Shown in pieces: positions 52,652-62,466 of a stretch of 64,000 nucleotides of DNA; the stretch's first letter is position 1, and each line of letters opens with the position of its first letter. A program made the translations under genes and the position numbers. The notes under the pieces are model-generated. The model was not told where the DNA came from and searched no databases. It saw only the letters and a list, made by a program, of their open reading frames with translations. Location: NCBI GenBank assembly GCA_964462675.1, contig CAYWYS010000006.1:1-64000 (forward strand). Reading direction: 5' to 3'. This DNA comes from XN24 sp964462675 (GTDB lineage Bacteria; Pseudomonadota; Gammaproteobacteria; Steroidobacterales; XN24).

Positions 52652-54204
52652 GACGCGGATCCCGGCCCGCCGCCGCCATCCTTGTCGCGGCGCGCCTGCA
52701 CGCGCTCCAGCGCATCCTCGATCATCGCGGCCCGGGCAGCGTCGTCACCACGGGCATGCGCTGCCGCCTTGGCCTTATCCTCGAGCCGCCGGCGCCGGGT
52801 CTCCTGTTCGGCCTCGATCCGGCTGCGCCGCGCCTCGAAGCGATCCCGCGCCAGGTCTGCCCGGGCACGATCGCGATCGCGCGACCAAAGCTCCGTCTTC
52901 GCGTAGCGGAAGTACTGGGTAAGCGGCAACTGGCTTGGGCAGGCCACGTCGCAGCAGCCGCACTCGATGCAGTCGAACAGGTGGTACTCGTCGAGCCGGT
53001 GGAGCTCGCCGGCGCGCGCGTGCCAGTACAGCTGCTGCGGCAGCAGTTGGGCAGGGCAGACCTCCGCGCACTCGCCGCAGCGGATGCACGGCAGCTGCGG
53101 CGCGCGGGGCGGAATCTCTTCGCGGGACGCGACCACGATGCAGTTGGTGCCCTTGATGACCGGCAGCGAATCGCCCGCCAGCGGGAAGCCCATCATCGCG
53201 CCGCCCATCAGCAAGTGTGCGGCCTGGTCCGTGTAGCCGCCGCAGGCGCGCACCAGTTCGGCGATCGGCGTGCCGAGGCGCACCTCCAGGTTGCCCGGCC
53301 GCGCGACGCCGGCGCCGGTCACGGTGATAATGCGCGAGATCAACGGCTCGCCCTGCAGCACGGCCCGCGCCACGGCTGCGGCCGTGCCGACGTTGTGGCA
53401 CAGGTAACCGATATCGGGCGGCACGCCGCGCGCCGGCACCTCTTCGCCGGTCAGGACCTTGATCAGTTGCCGCTCGCCGCCCTCCGGATAGATCGCCGGC
53501 ACCGTGACGACCTCGATCCGTGTTTCTCCGGCCGCCGCGAGCGCGGCTTCCAGCGAGCGGCGCGCCTCGGGCTTGTTCTCCTCGATGGCGACGCAGCCAC
53601 GACCGATGTCCAGCGCCCGCAGCAGCACCTGCGCGCCGGTCACGACTTCCCCGGGGCGTGTCCTCAGCAGCAGGTCGTCGCAGCAGATGTATGGCTCGCA
53701 TTCGGCGGCATTCAGGATCAGGAGCTTGAGGCCGGAACCCGCGCCGAGCTTGACCGCGGTCGGAAACGCCGCGCCGCCGAGCCCGACCACGCCCGCGGCG
53801 CGCACGCGCGCGCGCAAATCAACTGCGCTGAGGCCCTGGTAGTCCGGCAAAGGCTCGTAACCGCGCCAGGCTTCGTCCTGGCCGTCGGTCTCGATGACGA
53901 TGCACGGTGCCGACAGCCCGCTCGGGTGCGGCACCGGGTGGTCGGCGATCGCGGTGACGGTTCCCGAACTCGTCGCATGCACCTTGGCGCCGATATAGCC
54001 GCTCGGGCGGGCGATTGGCTGGCCCTTCAGCACATGCTCGCCAACCGCCACGATCGGCTCGGCCGGCTGGCCGACATGCTGCGACATCGGCAGCACCAGT
54101 CGTGCGGGCAGCTGCGTTACGCCGAGCGGCGCGGCGGCAGCCATCGCCGTGCGCGCGTCGAGCTTTACGCCGCCATGGAAGCGCCACAGGCGCGGCTGGC
54201 TCAC
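52648..54204 (-). CDS. rnfC: Electron transport complex subunit RnfC
   Basis: 518 residues. NADH/FMN domain with GLGGAAFPTAVKL, then two [4Fe-4S] sites CIRCGECAEVCP and CIECGCCDVACP, then a helical Arg/Ala-rich tail. The start is GTG at 54204, with GGAG five bases upstream, overlapping the rnfB stop as GTGA. The C-terminal tail is shorter than in E. coli RsxC. Confidence 0.94.
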   Translation of the reverse strand: MSQPRLWRFHGGVKLDARTAMAAAAPLGVTQLPARLVLPMSQHVGQPAEPIVAVGEHVLKGQPIARPSGYIGAKVHATSSGTVTAIADHPVPHPSGLSAPCIVIETDGQDEAWRGYEPLPDYQGLSAVDLRARVRAAGVVGLGGAAFPTAVKLGAGSGLKLLILNAAECEPYICCDDLLLRTRPGEVVTGAQVLLRALDIGRGCVAIEENKPEARRSLEAALAAAGETRIEVVTVPAIYPEGGERQLIKVLTGEEVPARGVPPDIGYLCHNVGTAAAVARAVLQGEPLISRIITVTGAGVARPGNLEVRLGTPIAELVRACGGYTDQAAHLLMGGAMMGFPLAGDSLPVIKGTNCIVVASREEIPPRAPQLPCIRCGECAEVCPAQLLPQQLYWHARAGELHRLDEYHLFDCIECGCCDVACPSQLPLTQYFRYAKTELWSRDRDRARADLARDRFEARRSRIEAEQETRRRRLEDKAKAAAHARGDDAARAAMIEDALERVQARRDKDGGGGPGSAS

Positions 54205-54770
54205 CGCTGCTCCGCTGTGCGTGCCGGCCCCGCCACCGGCGCGGCGGGTTTCGGCCATTTCCAGGTTTTCAGCGTCACCGGCTCTTCGACCATCGCGATG
54301 CAGTCGACCGGGCAGGGCGCGACGCACAGCTCGCAGCCGGTGCACTCGCTGGCGATCACGGTGTGCATCTGCTTGCCGGCGCCGAGGATCGCGTCGACCG
54401 GGCAGGCCTGGATGCAAAGGGTGCAACCGATGCACAGCGGCTCGTCGATGACCGCGACGGTGCGCGGCTTGAGCTCGCCGCTCTCGGGGTCCAGTGGTTT
54501 CGGGTCGCGCTCGAGCAGGTCGGCAAGCGCCCGGATCGTCGCTTCGCCGCCCGGCGGACAGCGATTGATGTCGGCCTTGCCGGCGGCCATGGCCTCCGCG
54601 TAGGGGCGACAGCCGGCAAAGCTGCACTGGCCGCACTGGGTCTGCGGCAGCAGCGCGTCGATGCGATCGACGACCGGGTCGCCCTCGGTGCGGAAGCGGA
54701 TCGCGGCGAAGCCGAGCGCGAGCCCGAACAAGGCGGCCAGGCCGGCGATGACGAGGACGGCGGAGAGCAC
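54201..54770 (-). CDS. rnfB: Electron transport complex subunit RnfB
   Basis: 189 residues. N-terminal membrane helix, the CGQCSFAGCRPYA...RCPPGG Fe-S domain, and two ferredoxin-type clusters (CIGCTLCIQACP and CTGCELCVAPCP). It hands electrons from ferredoxin to the complex. It starts nine bases after the rnfA stop. Confidence 0.95.
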   Translation of the reverse strand: MLSAVLVIAGLAALFGLALGFAAIRFRTEGDPVVDRIDALLPQTQCGQCSFAGCRPYAEAMAAGKADINRCPPGGEATIRALADLLERDPKPLDPESGELKPRTVAVIDEPLCIGCTLCIQACPVDAILGAGKQMHTVIASECTGCELCVAPCPVDCIAMVEEPVTLKTWKWPKPAAPVAGPARTAEQR

Positions 54771-54779
54771 GGCGCCGCG

Positions 54780-55361
54780 TCAGCCTCTTGCCAGGCCGGC
54801 GAAGCCCATGAAGGCCAGCGACATCAGCCCGGCGGTCACGAGCGCAATCGAAGCCCCCTGGAACGGAACCGGGACGTCGGCGGCGGCCACGCGCTCGCGC
54901 ATCCCGGCGAACAGCACGAGCACCAGCGAGAAGCCCACCGCAGCGCCGAAGCCGAACACGAAGGACTGCAGGAAGCCGTGGCTTTCCTGCACGTTCAGCA
55001 GGGCGACGCCGAGCACCGCGCAGTTGGTCGTGATCAGCGGCAGGTATATGCCGAGGACCTGGTAGAGCAGCGGGCTGGTCTTGTGGACGACCATTTCCGT
55101 GAACTGCACGACCCCGGCGATGACCAGGATGAACGCGATCGTGCGCAGGTATTCGAGCCCGAGGGGCGCCAGCAGCCACGCCTGCACCAGGTAGCTGCAC
55201 ACCGAGGACAGCGTCAGCACGAAGGTCGTGGCGAGCGCCATGCCGGCCGCCGTCTCGAGCTTGCGCGAGACGCCCATGAACGGGCACAGCCCGAGGAACC
55301 TCACCAGCACGAAGTTGTTGACGAGGACCGTCGCCACGAGAATCAGTCCCAGTTCTTTCAT
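54780..55361 (-). CDS. rnfA: Electron transport complex subunit RnfA
   Basis: 193 residues, six membrane helices, with LVNNFVLVRFLGLCPFMGVS and LITTNCAVLGVAL carrying the conserved Cys. Paralogous to RnfE. First rnf gene, 27 bp downstream of metG on the same strand. Confidence 0.96.
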   Translation of the reverse strand: MKELGLILVATVLVNNFVLVRFLGLCPFMGVSRKLETAAGMALATTFVLTLSSVCSYLVQAWLLAPLGLEYLRTIAFILVIAGVVQFTEMVVHKTSPLLYQVLGIYLPLITTNCAVLGVALLNVQESHGFLQSFVFGFGAAVGFSLVLVLFAGMRERVAAADVPVPFQGASIALVTAGLMSLAFMGFAGLARG

Positions 55362-55388
55362 AGCTGCCTGGTCCGCTGGAGCGACAGT

Positions 55389-57449
55389 TCAGGTCACCCG
55401 CATGCCGGGCTCGGCGCCGGCATCCGGAGCGACGAGGAAGATGCCGTCGCCCCCGGAGGCCGCGAGCACCATGCCTTCGGAGACGCCGAAACGCATTTTC
55501 CGGGCCTTGAGGTTGGCGACCACGACCGTCAGTTTCCCGGGGAGGTCTTCGGCGCGGTAGGCGGAACGGATGCCGGAGAAGACCTGGCGCTGCCCGTCGC
55601 CGAGGTCGAGCGTCAGTTTCAGCAGCTTGTCGGCGCCATCGACGGTCTCCGCCGTGAGGATTCGCGCCACGCGCAGCTCGACCTTCATGAAATCCTCGAT
55701 GCCGATCTCCGGCAGCGCGTCGCCCTTGCCAGCGGCGGCGGCCGCGGGCGCGACTGCGACGCTCGGCGCGGGCGCTGCGCCCGGGACCGGCGACCTGGCG
55801 AGACTGTCGCTGGACGCCGCCAGCAGCGCTTGCACGCTGCTGGGGTCGATGCGCTGCATCAGCGGCTCGAAGGCGCCGATCTCGTGGTCCAGCAGCGGCG
55901 TTCCGGCGTCCTCCCAGGCCAGCGGCGGGCAGCGCAGGAAGGTCTCCGTTGCCTCGGCAAGCCGTGGCAACACCGGCTTCAGCCAGGTCACGAGGCTGCG
56001 GAACGCGTTCAGCCCCTGCGTGCATACCGCCTGCACCTCGCGCTCCCGGCCGGCCTCGCGCGCCATCAGCCAAGGCTTCTCGCGATCGATGTACTGGTTG
56101 GCGCGGTCGGCGAGCGCCATGATCTGGCGGACCGCCTGGCCGTAGCGACGCTGCTCGAAGTGCTCCGCAATCGCGGGTCCGGCCGCGGCGATCTCCTCGT
56201 GCAGGCCCGGGTCGGGCAGCGCGGCAGCGAGCCGGCCGGCGGCGGCGCGGTGAACGAAGCCCGCGCAGCGGCTGGCGATGTTGACCAGCTTGCCGACCAG
56301 GTCGGCGTTCACACGTTGCACGAAATCCTCGAGGTTCAGGTCGATGTCCTCGACGCCCGCGCCGAGCTTGGTCGCGTAGTAATAGCGCAGCGCCTGCGGG
56401 TCGAGGTGCTCGAGCCACGTCCGCGCGCGGATGAAGGTGCCCCGCGACTTGGACATCTTCTCGCCGTTGACCGTCAGGAAGCCGTGGGCGAACACCGCGG
56501 TGGGCGTGCGGAAGCCGGACCCGTGCAGCACGGCCGGCCAGAACAGCGAGTGGAAATAGACGATGTCCTTGCCGATGAAGTGGTACAGCTCCTTGGTGCT
56601 GCCGGGGCGCCACCAGGCGTCGAAATCGAGATCACCGCGCCGGTCGCACAGCTGGCGGAAGCTCGCGATGTAGCCGATCGGCGCATCGAGCCAGACATAG
56701 AAATACTTGCCGGGGTGGCCGGGGATCTCGAAGCCGAAGTAGGGCGCGTCACGGCTGATGTCCCAGTCCTGCAGCCCCGCCTCGAACCACTCGCCGAGCT
56801 TGTTGCGCATGCTCTCGTGCAGGCGGCCCTCGGCCATCCAGCGCTTCAGCATGGCCTCGAAGTCGCCCAGCCTGAAGAACAGGTGCTCGGATTCGCGCTC
56901 CACCGGCCGGGTGCCGGACAGCACCGAGACAGCGTCGAGCAGTTCCGACGGCCGGTAGGTCGCACCGCAGGCCTCGCAGCTGTCGCCATACTGGTCAACG
57001 GCGCCGCAGCGCGGGCAGGTGCCGCGCACGAAGCGGTCGGGCAGGAACATGTTCTCCTGCTGGTCGAAGGACTGGCGGATGCTGCGCGTCTCGATGTGCC
57101 CGGCCGCGTCGAGCGCGTGAAAGATTTCCTCCACCAGCGCGCGGTTCTCGGCGGAGTGGGTCGTGTGATAGTTGTCGAACTCGACCTGGAAGCCGGCGAA
57201 ATCCTCGAGCTGCCCGGCGTGCACCGTGCGTATCAGCTCCTCGGGCGTGATGCCGTCCTGGCGCGCCTTCAGCATGATCGGCGTGCCGTGGGCGTCACTG
57301 GCGCACACGTAGATGCAGCGATGCCCCCGCATGCGCTGGAAGCGCACCCAGATGTCGGTCTGGATGTACTCGATCAGGTGGCCGAGATGCAGCGGCCCGT
57401 TGGCGTAGGGTAGCGCGCTGGTGACGAGAATTTCGCGGCGTTTGCTCAT
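55389..57449 (-). CDS. metG: Methionyl-tRNA synthetase
   Basis: 686 residues, full-length dimeric type. HIGH-type motif PLHLGHL near the N-terminus, zinc-binding CPRCGAVDQYGDSCEACG, KMSKS in GEKMSKSRG, and a C-terminal tRNA-binding (OB) domain from about 585 (FMKVELRVARIL...). Charges tRNA-Met in the cytosol. The rnf operon follows it on the same strand. The 145 bp between metG and the PilT-family gene hold only its putative promoter. Confidence 0.97.
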   Translation of the reverse strand: MSKRREILVTSALPYANGPLHLGHLIEYIQTDIWVRFQRMRGHRCIYVCASDAHGTPIMLKARQDGITPEELIRTVHAGQLEDFAGFQVEFDNYHTTHSAENRALVEEIFHALDAAGHIETRSIRQSFDQQENMFLPDRFVRGTCPRCGAVDQYGDSCEACGATYRPSELLDAVSVLSGTRPVERESEHLFFRLGDFEAMLKRWMAEGRLHESMRNKLGEWFEAGLQDWDISRDAPYFGFEIPGHPGKYFYVWLDAPIGYIASFRQLCDRRGDLDFDAWWRPGSTKELYHFIGKDIVYFHSLFWPAVLHGSGFRTPTAVFAHGFLTVNGEKMSKSRGTFIRARTWLEHLDPQALRYYYATKLGAGVEDIDLNLEDFVQRVNADLVGKLVNIASRCAGFVHRAAAGRLAAALPDPGLHEEIAAAGPAIAEHFEQRRYGQAVRQIMALADRANQYIDREKPWLMAREAGREREVQAVCTQGLNAFRSLVTWLKPVLPRLAEATETFLRCPPLAWEDAGTPLLDHEIGAFEPLMQRIDPSSVQALLAASSDSLARSPVPGAAPAPSVAVAPAAAAAGKGDALPEIGIEDFMKVELRVARILTAETVDGADKLLKLTLDLGDGQRQVFSGIRSAYRAEDLPGKLTVVVANLKARKMRFGVSEGMVLAASGGDGIFLVAPDAGAEPGMRVT

Positions 57450-57594
57450 GACCTTTCCCGCCGGGTCGCGGTATCAAAGAGGCTGGGGCTCGGCGGCGGG
57501 CCCGGGCGGGGAGGCCGCGGGGTCCCGGCCGCCGGGTGCGACAAGTGCGAAATTATGCCATATCCGGCTGACCGGGCTTGTGCGCCAGCGCCGC

Positions 57595-58698
57595 TCAGGG
57601 GGATTGTTCAGCGTGCTTGCGGAAGCGGTCCTTGCTCGAGGCTTTCTCGTAGGCTTCGCGGCCGGTGATGAAGCGCCGGTCGAGCAACTCCTGCAGCGCC
57701 GAGTCCATGGTGCGCATGCCGACCGCGGCGCCGGACTGCATCGCCGTCTCCAGCTGGTCGAGCTTGCCCTGGCGCAGCAGGTTGGACACCGCCGGCGTGT
57801 TGACGAGGATCTCGAGCGCCGCGATGCGCCCGCCGCCGGTCTTGCGCCGGCAGAGTTGCTGCGAAATCACGCCGCGCAGCGAGGTGGACAACATCGTGCG
57901 CACATGCGGCTGCTTTTCCGGCGGGAATGCATGCACGATGCGGTCGACGGTCGCCGCCGCCCCGTTGGTATGCAGCGTGCCCATGACCAGGATGCCCATC
58001 TCGGCGGCCGTGATGGCCGTGCTCATGGTTTCCAGGTCCCGCAATTCGCCCACCAGCACGACGTCCGGGTCCTCGCGCAATGCGGAATGCAGCGCCTCGG
58101 CGAAGCTCGGCGTGTGATTGCCGACCTCGCGCTGGCTGACCAGGCAGCCGCGCCGCTGGTGCATGAACTCGATCGGGTCTTCGATGGTGATGATGTGCCC
58201 TTTGCGGCGCACGTTGATCTCGTTGATCATCGCCGCGAGGGTCGTCGACTTGCCCGAGCCGGTCTTGCCGGTGACCAGGATCATGCCCTGGCGGTGCTGG
58301 CAAAGGCTGCGCACGACTTCCGGCAGCTTCAACGAATCCAGGCTGACGGCCTCGGACGGAATCGCGCGCATCACCGCACCCATGCCGCCAAGGTGACGAA
58401 ACACGTTGACACGGAAACGCGACACACCCTCGATCATGTAGGCGAAGTCGGCCTGGTCATCGCTCTCGAAGGTCCGCGCCGCCAGCGGCGTGGCGATGGC
58501 CTGCAAGTTGATGGCGAGTTCCTCGGCGTTCAGCAGCACAGGCTCGAGCACCTGCAGGTCGCCATGCAGGCGGATGCGCGGCGGATTGCCGGCAATCAGG
58601 TGCAGGTCCGAACCGCCGCGCTCGACCATCGCCGTCAGCAGCCGGTTCACCAGCTGCGCGCTCTTCTGCGCAAGAGAGGGTTGCGTGCCAGTGCTCAT
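57595..58698 (-). CDS. PilT/PilU-family twitching ATPase (second copy)
   Basis: 367 residues. N-terminal PAS-like region GGSDLHLIAGNPPRIRLHGDL, Walker A GKTGSGKST, Asp box IEDPIEF, Walker B region LREDPDVVLVGELRD and the His box GTLHTNGAAATVDRIV. Hexameric ATPase powering type IV pilus retraction. Its ATG overlaps the stop of the upstream paralogue as ATGA. Whether it is PilT or PilU cannot be decided from sequence alone. Confidence 0.9.
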   Translation of the reverse strand: MSTGTQPSLAQKSAQLVNRLLTAMVERGGSDLHLIAGNPPRIRLHGDLQVLEPVLLNAEELAINLQAIATPLAARTFESDDQADFAYMIEGVSRFRVNVFRHLGGMGAVMRAIPSEAVSLDSLKLPEVVRSLCQHRQGMILVTGKTGSGKSTTLAAMINEINVRRKGHIITIEDPIEFMHQRRGCLVSQREVGNHTPSFAEALHSALREDPDVVLVGELRDLETMSTAITAAEMGILVMGTLHTNGAAATVDRIVHAFPPEKQPHVRTMLSTSLRGVISQQLCRRKTGGGRIAALEILVNTPAVSNLLRQGKLDQLETAMQSGAAVGMRTMDSALQELLDRRFITGREAYEKASSKDRFRKHAEQSP

Positions 58699-59786
58699 TC
58701 GGCCAGGTCCAGCTTCGGCAGTATGCCGGTATCTGTGACGAAGCGGGCGAACTGCTTCTTGTCGGTCGTGAAGCGGTAGGCGTCGTCCGGATCGATCTCG
58801 CGCCGCTGGATGGCCTCGAGCAATGCCTGGTCCATCAATTGCATGCCCGCCTCCTTGCCGGTCTGCAGTTGCGAGGAGATCAGGTGCGTCTGGTCGCTCA
58901 TGATCAGGCGCGCGATCGCCTTGTTCTGCACGAGGATTTCGTGGATCGCCTTGCGGCGCTGTCCGTCCGCCGTCTTGACCAGCACCTGCGTGATGACAGC
59001 GACGAGGCTTTGCGACAGGAAGCTCTTGGTCTGCTCGCGCTGCTGCGCGGGCAGCGCGTCGATGATCCGGTCGATGGACTTCACCGCGCCGGTGGTGTGC
59101 AGCGTGCCGAGCACGAGGTGGCCGGTCTCGGCCGCCGTCATGGCCATGCTGATGGTCTCGGCGTCGCGCATTTCACCGACCAGGATGACATCGGGATCCT
59201 CGCGCAGCGCCGCCCGCACGCCGGCGGCGAAGCTCCGCAGGTGGGTGCCGTACTCACGCTGGACGATCTGCGAGTTCTTGCACTGGTGCACGAACTCGAT
59301 CGGGTCCTCCAGGCTGATGATGTTCATCTTGCGGGTCGAGTTCAGGAAATCGATCATCGCCGCGAGCGTCGTGGACTTGCCGGTGCCGGTCGCGCCGGTG
59401 ACCAGCACCATGCCCTGGTGGTGGTCGCAGAGCTGCTTGACGATCGGCGGCAGGCCGAGCGAGTCGATCGTCGGCACCTCGGCGGGGATGAAGCGGAACA
59501 CCGCACCAGGCCCGGTCTCCTTGCGAAAGACGTTGACGCGGAAACGGCCCCCATCGCTGCTGACATAGGAAAAATCAAGATCATGACCGCCGCGGAACAC
59601 GGTGTTCTGCGCCGGCGTCAGGATCTCGGTGACGTAGCTTTCCAGCTCGGAGGGCGACAGGTCGCGGAACTTGATCGGCAGCAGGTCGCCGCGCAGACGT
59701 AACATCGGCGGGACCCCGACCGCGAGGTGGATATCGGAGCAGCCCTGTGCCGTGGCCAGCTGCAGGAAGGCATCGATCCTCGCCAG
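58695..59786 (-). CDS. PilT/PilU-family ATPase with non-ATG start
   Basis: About 363 residues if it begins at the CTG at 59786. Conserved N-terminal GCSDIHLAVGVPPMLRLRGDL lies upstream of the first ATG (59705), so that ATG cannot be the true start. In-frame codons before it reach the kinase stop TAG (59792-59790) without ATG, GTG or TTG. GGAG inside the end of the kinase gene sits about nine bases before CTG. Walker A GATGTGKST, LEDPIEF, LREDPDVILVGEMRD and GTLHTTG are intact. A sequence error near the start is the alternative. Confidence 0.85.
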   Translation of the reverse strand: MARIDAFLQLATAQGCSDIHLAVGVPPMLRLRGDLLPIKFRDLSPSELESYVTEILTPAQNTVFRGGHDLDFSYVSSDGGRFRVNVFRKETGPGAVFRFIPAEVPTIDSLGLPPIVKQLCDHHQGMVLVTGATGTGKSTTLAAMIDFLNSTRKMNIISLEDPIEFVHQCKNSQIVQREYGTHLRSFAAGVRAALREDPDVILVGEMRDAETISMAMTAAETGHLVLGTLHTTGAVKSIDRIIDALPAQQREQTKSFLSQSLVAVITQVLVKTADGQRRKAIHEILVQNKAIARLIMSDQTHLISSQLQTGKEAGMQLMDQALLEAIQRREIDPDDAYRFTTDKKQFARFVTDTGILPKLDLAE

Positions 59787-59789
59787 GGC

Positions 59790-62189
59790 CTAGCTCTCCG
59801 TGCCGTAAAAGGGGGCCAGCGCGTTGCGCAGCTCGTCCATCGACGGGAAGCGCTTGCTCTTCTCGACCGACATGGCGCGCGCAACGACGTCGGAGAGCGC
59901 CTGCGGCACGTTGGGATTCAGGTCTCGCACCCGCTTGGCCTTGCCCTGGACGTGCTGGTACATGACCGACATGTGGTCCCCGCGTGTATAGGGTGCAAAT
60001 CCCGTGAGCATCTCGTACAGCATGACACCGAGACTGTAGACGTCGGCCTTCTCGTCCACTTTCTTGCCCAGGATCTGCTCGGGCGCCATGTACTTGGGCG
60101 AGCCTATCACATAGCCCGTGCGGGTGAGCTGGGTGTCGCCGCTGGCGCGCGCCGCGGCCACGCCGAAGTCGACGACCTTGACGAGCGCCTCGTCGTTGAT
60201 CAGGACGTTGGCCGGTTTCAGGTCACGGTGGATGATGCCGGCCTGATGCGCGACCTGCATGCCGACGGCGATGTCGGAGCCGTATTGCAGCGCCGTCTGC
60301 AGCGGCAGCGGCTTTTCGTCCTTGAGTTCGTCCGACAGCGGGTGCGAGGCGAAATATTCCATCGAGATCGCGTACAGGCCGCCGAGCGCGATGAAGTCGT
60401 AGATGCGGATGACGTTCCGATGGGTGATCTTGCGCGAGTAACGCAGCTCGTGGACGAAGCGCTTCATCATCTCCTCGTCCGCGGCGACCCCGGGGTTGAG
60501 GAATTTCAGCACCAGCCGCTCGTCGACGACCAGGTCCTCGACCAGCAGCACGGTGCCGAAGGCGCCTTTGCCGATCTTGCGGATGTACTTGTAGCGGCCT
60601 TCGATCGTGTCACCGGGCTCCAGCTTGGCGATGTCGAGCGCTTCCGCGGGGGTCGCGGCGGCTTTCAGCATCTCGCGCCAGTCCTTGGCCTCGGCGAGGC
60701 TCGCACCGCCCCCGCCGGAACCCGCGGTGCTGGCCGTCAGCGAGCCGGCCGTCGTCGTGGCCCCCATGCGTTCACTGAGCCGCTGCACTGCGGAAGCTGC
60801 GGCCTCGCTGACCGTGCGCTCCGGGGAGGAGGTCTCGCGGGCAATGCGCCGGATGATCGACTCCGCCGCGGAGGGATCGGTGAGCTCGGCCAGCGCGTTC
60901 ATGACCTCGACGCGGATCTGGTTGTCCTTGTGCTCGAGCAGGGGCTTGAGGTGCGCCAGGGCGTCGTTGCCGGCAATCCTCGCGAGGGCGCGCACCGCGG
61001 CGGGGATCGAGCGCGGCTCGCCCGACAACATTTTTGTCAGTGCCGGCACGGCGCGCACGTCGCCGATCTCGCCGAGCGCATCGGCGGAGCGTTCCCGCAC
61101 CCACCAGTCGGCGTCCTTGGTCGCCTCGATCAGGTGCCGGACGGCCCGCTCGTCCTTCGTCGTGTTGAGGATCTCGACGGCTGCCCGCCGCACCGACTCG
61201 TCCTGGTCGTTGATCAGCCCGAGCACGGCGTCGATGACCCGCGGCCCGCCGATTCGCGCCAGCGCGTCCGTGGCGCGCGCGCGCACCCACCAGTCGCCGT
61301 CGCCGAGGACCGTCAGCAAGTCCTTGATCGAGTTCTGGTCGCCGATCTCGTTCAGCACCTCGACGGCCGCGCGCCTGGCGAAGTCGGAGTCGTCCTTCAG
61401 TACTTCGACCAGGTGCTTGAGCGTCTCCGGGTGACGCAGCTTGACGATGACGTCGACGGCGCGGTTCTGTACGTTGATGTCGGCGTCGAGCAGCAGCTTG
61501 CAGAGCGGCTCGATGTCGAGATCGCCGCCGAGGCGGCCGAGGGCCGAAAGCGCATTCAGGCGGACCAGCTTGTTGTCGCTGGAGAGCTCGGTGCCGAGCG
61601 CATGCCGCACGTCTGGCCGGTCGAACCGCGCCAGGATGTCGATGATATGGACCTTGGCGGCGATGTCCTTTCCGGACAGCCGGCTGATCAGCTCCGGGAC
61701 CATCTCTGCGTTGTCCATTTCGCCGATCAGCCGGAACAGCGAGGCCTTCTCGGTGCTCTCCGCCTGGTAGGCGCGGTTGAGCAGCGGTCGGAACTCGAGC
61801 CGGTCTTTCTGCGCCTCGAGAATCTCGAGCACGGCGGCGCGCGGCATGTTGGGCTCCGCGAGGTAGTCGAGCAGCTTGTTGGGGTTGTAGTCCCTGCTGT
61901 TGGAGAGGGCCCACACCAGTCCCTGCAGCGCGCGCGCATTCGACTGTTTCATGGCGGCCGCGGCGTCAGGCAGCGTGCGCACCGAAATCAGCGTACCGAG
62001 CACGCGGGACAGCGCCAGGGCGCGATCCTTGTCCGCGCTCTCGAGCTCCGCGACGACCCGCTCCAGCGCCGGCCCGCCGATCTTGCGCAATTTCGCGACG
62101 GCCTTCTGGCCGGCCGGGGTTTCAAGGTCCGCCGGCCCGCGAATCCCGGCGACGAGCCGCTCGGCGACGAAGCCGCTGAACAGGCTCAT
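59790..62189 (-). CDS. HEAT-repeat Ser/Thr protein kinase
   Basis: 799 residues. Residues about 30-500 are consecutive HEAT repeats (for example ARRAAVEVLNEIGD, VRARATDALARIGG, VRERSADALGEIGD). A Ser/Thr/Gly linker follows at about 495-515. The kinase domain is 531-799: Gly loop GKGAFG (540-545), Lys562 in VLKFLN, HRD 654-656 in IIHRDLKPAN, DFG 674-676 and GSPKYMAPEQ. All catalytic residues are present. No membrane segment. Its stop is immediately followed by the PilT-family gene, suggesting a link to pilus control. Confidence 0.9.
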   Translation of the reverse strand: MSLFSGFVAERLVAGIRGPADLETPAGQKAVAKLRKIGGPALERVVAELESADKDRALALSRVLGTLISVRTLPDAAAAMKQSNARALQGLVWALSNSRDYNPNKLLDYLAEPNMPRAAVLEILEAQKDRLEFRPLLNRAYQAESTEKASLFRLIGEMDNAEMVPELISRLSGKDIAAKVHIIDILARFDRPDVRHALGTELSSDNKLVRLNALSALGRLGGDLDIEPLCKLLLDADINVQNRAVDVIVKLRHPETLKHLVEVLKDDSDFARRAAVEVLNEIGDQNSIKDLLTVLGDGDWWVRARATDALARIGGPRVIDAVLGLINDQDESVRRAAVEILNTTKDERAVRHLIEATKDADWWVRERSADALGEIGDVRAVPALTKMLSGEPRSIPAAVRALARIAGNDALAHLKPLLEHKDNQIRVEVMNALAELTDPSAAESIIRRIARETSSPERTVSEAAASAVQRLSERMGATTTAGSLTASTAGSGGGGASLAEAKDWREMLKAAATPAEALDIAKLEPGDTIEGRYKYIRKIGKGAFGTVLLVEDLVVDERLVLKFLNPGVAADEEMMKRFVHELRYSRKITHRNVIRIYDFIALGGLYAISMEYFASHPLSDELKDEKPLPLQTALQYGSDIAVGMQVAHQAGIIHRDLKPANVLINDEALVKVVDFGVAAARASGDTQLTRTGYVIGSPKYMAPEQILGKKVDEKADVYSLGVMLYEMLTGFAPYTRGDHMSVMYQHVQGKAKRVRDLNPNVPQALSDVVARAMSVEKSKRFPSMDELRNALAPFYGTES

Positions 62190-62466
62190 CGCGCTGGCCC
62201 ACGCTCCCGGTCGGGCCGGGCCGCGCAAATGGGGGTTGCATGGGGCATCTGCCGCCTGCCGAGCTGCGGGTTAGGGGACGCCGGATTGTACGCTGCGCGG
62301 GCCGCTCCCGACAGGCCGGCTGCAAGCCCATTGTCAATACACGAATTCCGCATCCGACTTAAGTTACACGCCCTGCGGATTCCAGTCCAAGCGTGCCGCC
62401 CCGCGTGGCCGCCCTGGGCTACAATGCGCCTCCTCAACCAGCCCACACGCAACCCCGGGGAGTGGC

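Noticed and set aside
52648..56613. Single giant minus-strand protein of 1321 codons
   Set aside because: Only the last 518 codons match RnfC; the upstream part is an out-of-frame read through rnfB, rnfA and metG.
54015..57413. 1132-codon plus-strand frame over rnfB, rnfA and metG
   Set aside because: No domain is recognisable and the opposite strand holds well-known essential genes.
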